From Roseburia sp. (lineage in GTDB: Bacteria > Bacillota > Clostridia > Lachnospirales > Lachnospiraceae), in assembly GCA_017549185.1 (NCBI GenBank), contig JAFYVJ010000068.1, positions 1 to 63,881 of the forward strand: a DNA stretch of 63,881 nucleotides, written 5' to 3'. The notes under the pieces were generated by a model. It had not been told where the DNA came from. It searched no databases and saw nothing but the letters and a program-made list of their open reading frames with translations. Position 1 is the first letter of the stretch; each line of letters starts with the position of its first letter. Position numbers and translations under genes: made by a program. This document shows positions 61,343 to 63,881 of this stretch, piece after piece.

Positions 61343-62167
61343 GTGAAGTTTTTTAGACGGATATTAACATTTCTATTTCCAACTTCCAAAACGCATGCTG
61401 AGAATAAAGAAGTAAAAAATAATTCTAAAGAAGAAAAAGAGAAGTATAATACGGAAAGTCCGGAAAGGATACACGGAAAAGTGGCAAAAGAAGATTTTTT
61501 ATTAAAACAGATTGATGAGTTTAGAGATAAGGCTAAACAGTTACAAGATTTACTCATCTCAAAAGAGTGCAAAGTGCAGGAATTGCAGTTTTTAGTGAAT
61601 GAGAGAGAAGGAAAAGCTAATGAGTTGGCACAGATTTTGACAGAACGTCAGGAACAGGCTGACTTGATAATGAAAGATTTTAATAAAAAAGTCGATGAGC
61701 TTTCGGAGAAACTGACAAATAAGATGACGGATATTGAGGAGTCAATTGCTGGTCAGGTGTCAGATGTGAAAAATGTCAGCATGGAACAGATCGAAGCAAA
61801 TCGCAAATTGAGTGAAGAACAGGTTGCAACGAACAAGAAGTTTTTAGAAGAACAGGCAGTTGCTAATAAGAAACTTGGCGAAGAACAACTTGCAGAAGTA
61901 AAACAACTGTTAGATAGTACAGCTGCACAGTTAGATTCTATTAAAACAGATTTGTCAGAAAAAGTACATACCGAGAATGTAAAGTGTTATCGTAATATTC
62001 AGGACTTGTTTAATGAATTTGATTCTAAGATTGAAAAAATGGATACCATGGAGAAAAACGTGGAATCAGTTCGTGGTTATGTAAAATGTCTTACATGGTT
62101 TTCAGTGGTGAATTTTGTGCTGCTAACAGCATTCATTTTATTCTCGTTAGGTGTATTTAAATTTTAG
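61343..62167 (+). CDS. Coiled-coil protein with C-terminal membrane helix
   Basis: A 274-residue protein starting at GTG 61343 with AAGGAGGG eight bases upstream; the in-frame ATG at 61316 lacks such a site. A basic, hydrophobic N-terminus (K-F-F-R-R-I-L-T-F-L-F) may be amphipathic. Residues about 50-235 are an almost continuous coiled coil with short repeats (E-E-Q-V-A-T-N-K-K-F, E-E-Q-A-V-A-N-K-K-L). One transmembrane helix (about 252-272) ends the chain, so the coiled coil faces the cytoplasm as a tail-anchored protein. No family recognised. Confidence 0.65.
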   Translation: MKFFRRILTFLFPTSKTHAENKEVKNNSKEEKEKYNTESPERIHGKVAKEDFLLKQIDEFRDKAKQLQDLLISKECKVQELQFLVNEREGKANELAQILTERQEQADLIMKDFNKKVDELSEKLTNKMTDIEESIAGQVSDVKNVSMEQIEANRKLSEEQVATNKKFLEEQAVANKKLGEEQLAEVKQLLDSTAAQLDSIKTDLSEKVHTENVKCYRNIQDLFNEFDSKIEKMDTMEKNVESVRGYVKCLTWFSVVNFVLLTAFILFSLGVFKF

Positions 62168-62177
62168 TGAAAAATGA

Positions 62178-62211
62178 GGAACTACGCAATATCAGAGCGT
62201 AGTTCCTTTTT
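62178..62211 (+). terminator. Intrinsic terminator
   Basis: GGAACTACGC (62178-62187) pairs perfectly with GCGTAGTTCC (62197-62206) around a 9-base loop and runs into TTTTT (62207-62211). Confidence 0.9.
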
Positions 62212-62235
62212 GCGGTAGAGATAGGAGGCATACTT

Positions 62236-63513
62236 ATGAAAAAGGGCGATATGAAATATAATGCATATGTCCAAATTCTAAAAGAAGAGCTGGTACCTGC
62301 GATGGGATGTACAGAACCAATAGCGTTAGCATATGCTGCGGCAAAAGCAAGGGAAGTATTGGGTAGTATACCGCAGAAAGTATTTGTAGAGGCAAGTGGC
62401 AGTATTATTAAAAATGTGAAGAGTGTTATTGTTCCAAATACAGGTCATCTGAAAGGGATTCCAGCGGCAGTAGCGGCGGGAATTATAGCCGGAAAAGCAG
62501 ATAAAGTATTAGAAGTAATTGCAGATGTAACACCGGAAGATATTATAAATATTCGAGAATATCTAGAAAATACTAATATAAAAGTACGTCACAGTGAAAG
62601 TGGTGTTACCTTTGAGATTGTGATTACGGTGATAGCGGAAGAATCTTATGTTAAGATAAGAATCGTAAATTACCATACGAATATTGTCCTAATTGAAAAA
62701 GATGGTGAGATTATTCATAGAATACCGGTTTTAGGAGAGTCAGAAGAAGGATTAACAGACCGATCCGTATTGAACCTTGAGGATATTTTGGATTTTGCTA
62801 ATACAGTAGAGATCGCAGATATAAAAAAAGTCTTAGAACGTCAGATTGTATGCAATATGGCGATTTCTGAGGAAGGTCTGCGTGGCGATTATGGTGCGAA
62901 TATCGGTAGCGTGATGCTAGATGCTTATGGCGATGGTATTATGAATCGTGCCAAAGCGAAGGCGGCAGCAGGGTCTGATGCTCGGATGAATGGCTGTGAA
63001 CTACCGGTAATTATTAATTCTGGAAGTGGGAATCAGGGTATGACTACCTCGATACCGGTGATTGAATATGCGAGAGAACTGCAAGTTGGAGAAGAAAAAA
63101 CATTACGTGCACTGGCATTGTCAAATCTGGTTACCATTCACCAGAAAACAGGAATTGGAAGACTGTCTGCGTTTTGTGGTGCGGTGAGTGCCGGAGCAGG
63201 AGCAGGAGCAGGAATTGCTTATCTTTTAGATGGAAGTTATGAAGCGATTGCGACAACGGTTTCTAACGCATTAGGGAATGTAGCAGGTATTGTATGTGAT
63301 GGTGCAAAAGCTTCTTGTGCAGCGAAGATAGCATCTGCTGTAGAGGCGGGGATTTTAGGTTATAATATGTACAAACATGGTCAGCGTCTGTGCGGTGGAG
63401 ATGGTATTATTGGAGAAGATATTGAGAAAACGATTACAAATGTAGGACGTCTGGGCAGATGTGGAATGAAACATACGAACGAAGAGATTATTAAAATTAT
63501 GGTTGGACGTTAA
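62236..63513 (+). CDS. L-cysteine desulfidase family protein (UPF0597/CyuA-like)
   Basis: A 425-residue protein of the serine dehydratase alpha-chain-like/UPF0597 family, which degrades L-cysteine to pyruvate, ammonia and sulfide using a [4Fe-4S] cluster. Motifs: P-A-M-G-C-T-E-P (about 21-28), N-S-G-S-G-N-Q-G near 256-263, F-C-G-A-V-S-A-G-A-G-A-G near 312-324, and cysteines in V-C-D-G-A-K-A-S-C and R-L-C-G-G-D-G as cluster ligands. AGGAGG precedes the ATG. It stands alone between the coiled-coil gene terminator and the repeat-rich edge. Confidence 0.85.
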   Translation: MKKGDMKYNAYVQILKEELVPAMGCTEPIALAYAAAKAREVLGSIPQKVFVEASGSIIKNVKSVIVPNTGHLKGIPAAVAAGIIAGKADKVLEVIADVTPEDIINIREYLENTNIKVRHSESGVTFEIVITVIAEESYVKIRIVNYHTNIVLIEKDGEIIHRIPVLGESEEGLTDRSVLNLEDILDFANTVEIADIKKVLERQIVCNMAISEEGLRGDYGANIGSVMLDAYGDGIMNRAKAKAAAGSDARMNGCELPVIINSGSGNQGMTTSIPVIEYARELQVGEEKTLRALALSNLVTIHQKTGIGRLSAFCGAVSAGAGAGAGIAYLLDGSYEAIATTVSNALGNVAGIVCDGAKASCAAKIASAVEAGILGYNMYKHGQRLCGGDGIIGEDIEKTITNVGRLGRCGMKHTNEEIIKIMVGR

Positions 63514-63580
63514 TAGTCAAGTGTTTTTGACATATATTTTATATACTTTTTAAAATGTGTCATGTATAATAAAATGTGTA

Positions 63581-63712
63581 TAACGATTCAGAGACAAGGC
63601 AATTTTTGAAAATTTCTTTGGCGAGAGGCCAACAATGAGCAGCATCAAGTATACTTGGTGTCAAGTAAAGTCTCACAGAGACGATTTTACGAATGGTGCT
63701 CTGAATAGTTAC
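63581..63712. repeat. MITE-like repeat, third copy
   Basis: The left end ATTCAGAGACAAGGCAATTTT, with one mismatch to the other copies, and the right end GCTCTGAATAGTTAC (63698-63712) flank a core. The core shares AATTTCTTTGGCGAGA and a following G-G-C-C-A-A stretch with the copy at 51308. The extra terminator hairpin of that copy is absent; a different insert (63645-63680) contains ATCAAGTATACTTGGTGTCAAG. It lies in the 368-base non-coding end of the window. Confidence 0.75.
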
Positions 63713-63746
63713 AAGTTAAGATGTACTAGAATAAAGCGCAGGGGTA

Positions 63747-63854
63747 GTGTCAAGTGACCTATGAAAAACTGAGCAAAAAGAAAAAGGCTCATATGAACCT
63801 TGAAAATTGCAGATATTTCAGTTTGAGGTAGGCGTCCGCCACCCTTGACAACAC
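63747..63854. other. Structured, possibly repetitive sequence at the window edge
   Basis: GTGTCAAG (63747-63754) is inverted at 63844-63854 (CTTGACAACAC, imperfect), and AAACTGA (63766-63772) is inverted at 63828-63834 (TCAGTTT). Inside lie GAGC/GCTC flanks and ATGAACCTTGAAAATTGC. The latter resembles the short conserved leader or spacer sequence near rRNA operons in Clostridia, but no rRNA follows within the window. The remainder to 63881 shows nothing recognisable. Confidence 0.35.
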
Positions 63855-63881
63855 ACAAAAGAACTGCTGTAGGTCGATTAC

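Overview
The window looks like a chromosomal segment of a low-GC, monoderm, anaerobic Firmicute, most likely a gut Lachnospiraceae. The evidence is AT-rich DNA with Gram-positive Shine-Dalgarno sequences and lipoboxes, a pyruvate:ferredoxin oxidoreductase, a UPF0597-type cysteine desulfidase, a SpoIID-like sporulation-type protein, LytS/YesM-AraC two-component signalling and a mucin-glycan locus. The genus cannot be fixed from the sequence alone. I saw no rRNA, tRNA, CRISPR array or complete insertion sequence.

Layout. 1-2.2 kb: a lipoprotein, a DUF3990 protein with a small partner (toxin-antitoxin-like), and a twice-frameshifted YkgJ-type gene. 2.4-6.7 kb: a hybrid histidine kinase and an ECF sigma/anti-sigma pair. 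6.9-9.9 kb (minus strand): two membrane proteins (one DUF5058) with an M20 peptidase. 10-20.3 kb: an XRE regulator divergent from a compact Tad/type II secretion-like operon. That operon has a CpaF-type ATPase, a TadB/C-like protein, several very short leaderless pilin-like proteins, TadE-like proteins and a subtilisin carrying an InlB-type repeat; a fructokinase and two surface proteins follow. 20.5-34.5 kb: metabolic and housekeeping genes, including an FAD/Rieske oxidoreductase, an MFS transporter fused to a GH2 glycosidase, ilvE, recJ and an ABC-F ATPase. Two long palindromic repeats sit before the ABC-F gene. 34.8-38.4 kb: nifJ (PFOR), broken by one in-frame stop codon.

38.7-61.3 kb is a mucin core-1 O-glycan (Gal-beta-1,3-GalNAc) utilisation region. 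It has a LytS-type kinase, an AraC-type response regulator and a solute-binding lipoprotein in one operon, then a divergent AraC regulator. An ABC importer (binding protein, two permeases, a small membrane protein), a GH112 galacto-N-biose/lacto-N-biose phosphorylase, a sugar nucleotidyltransferase and an N-acetylhexosamine kinase follow. A giant secreted GH101 endo-alpha-N-acetylgalactosaminidase and a second copy of the kinase complete it. The inferred flow is: GH101 releases the disaccharide outside, the ABC system imports it, GH112 splits it with phosphate into Gal-1-P and the N-acetylhexosamine, and the NahK-type kinases phosphorylate the amino sugar. The window ends with a coiled-coil membrane protein, a cysteine desulfidase and a repeat-rich edge.

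Most notable: the leaderless pilin-like Tad operon with its twin XRE operators, the MFS-GH2 fusion, the interrupted nifJ, the paired cruciform repeats at 32.2-32.9 kb, and a MITE-like repeat family with three copies (9.9, 51.3 and 63.6 kb).
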